This document shows positions 63,980 to 64,000 of a stretch of DNA of 64,000 bases, piece by piece. Positions within the stretch are counted from its first letter, which is position 1. Each line of letters starts with the position of its first letter. The notes beneath the pieces were generated by a model that saw only the letters and a list, made by a program, of their open reading frames with translations, did not search any database and was not told the DNA's origin. The DNA lies in the NCBI RefSeq assembly GCF_009867135.1, contig NZ_CP047226.1, positions 1,116,001 through 1,180,000 on the forward strand, in the 5' to 3' direction. Made by a program: the position numbers and the translations under genes. This DNA comes from Moraxella osloensis. GTDB taxonomy: Bacteria; Pseudomonadota; Gammaproteobacteria; Pseudomonadales; Moraxellaceae.

Positions 63980-64000
63980 GGTTTTATTTTCAAATTATTT

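Noticed and set aside
1..64000. Search for CRISPR arrays, insertion sequences, integrases and prophage
   Set aside because: No regularly spaced direct repeats with unique spacers, no transposase-like frame and no phage genes were seen on either strand.

Overview
The window is a gene-dense chromosomal segment of a Gram-negative gammaproteobacterium. It carries LptD/SurA, LpxH, Tol, Isc and SecDF-YajC genes. The gene content and junctions (amgK-murU divergent from lptD-surA, cca-aroQ-accB-accC, cvpA-purF, iscR-iscS) and the moderately AT-rich sequence suggest Moraxellaceae, most like Moraxella (Faucicola) osloensis or Psychrobacter. That assignment is inference from protein resemblance; there is no rRNA here to confirm it. 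I see no tRNA, rRNA, CRISPR array, insertion sequence, integrase or prophage.

Layout. 0-4 kb: a cut-off minus-strand gene, purD, rnhB, a DIP1984-family protein and a glycerophosphodiesterase. 4-7.2 kb: a lipoprotein, a prpF-like isomerase and pgeF. 7.2-14.1 kb: the envelope block surA and lptD (minus), divergent from amgK-murU (plus, peptidoglycan sugar recycling). 14.3-25.3 kb: central carbon genes tkt, pgk and fba, mixed with the ppiB-lpxH-membrane protein operon, glnS, a PBP7-type endopeptidase, a DksA-like protein and an Ala-rich lipoprotein. 25.4-33.8 kb: ruvA, then the minus-strand run cca-aroQ-accB-accC, maeB and selO.

33.8-40.2 kb is the least conventional part: an RTX protein with an HELGH motif, lipB, a LysR regulator, a DUF805 protein and two orphan proteins. 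40.4-45.9 kb is a tolQ-tolR-tolA-tolB cluster in which the place usually held by pal is taken by a lipoprotein that is itself a TolB-like beta-propeller, followed by a DUF4870-type membrane protein. 46-49.4 kb: pyrD, cvpA and purF. 49.4-54.3 kb (minus): azlD, azlC, secF, secD, yajC. 54.6-59.4 kb: an NTF2-like exported protein, mltD with LysM repeats, HU, and an SCP2/UbiJ-like protein with a coiled coil and C-terminal membrane anchor. 59.5-64 kb: the isc operon iscR-iscS-[unknown exported protein]-iscU-iscA-hscB, running off the window before hscA/fdx.

The strongest candidates for something undescribed are the TolB-like lipoprotein in the tol cluster, the exported protein translationally coupled to iscS, the HELGH/RTX protein, and the membrane-anchored UbiJ-like protein. 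A recurring feature is short imperfect tandem duplication (7-30 bp) at gene ends, in leaders and inside the N-terminal coding regions of lptD and amgK.
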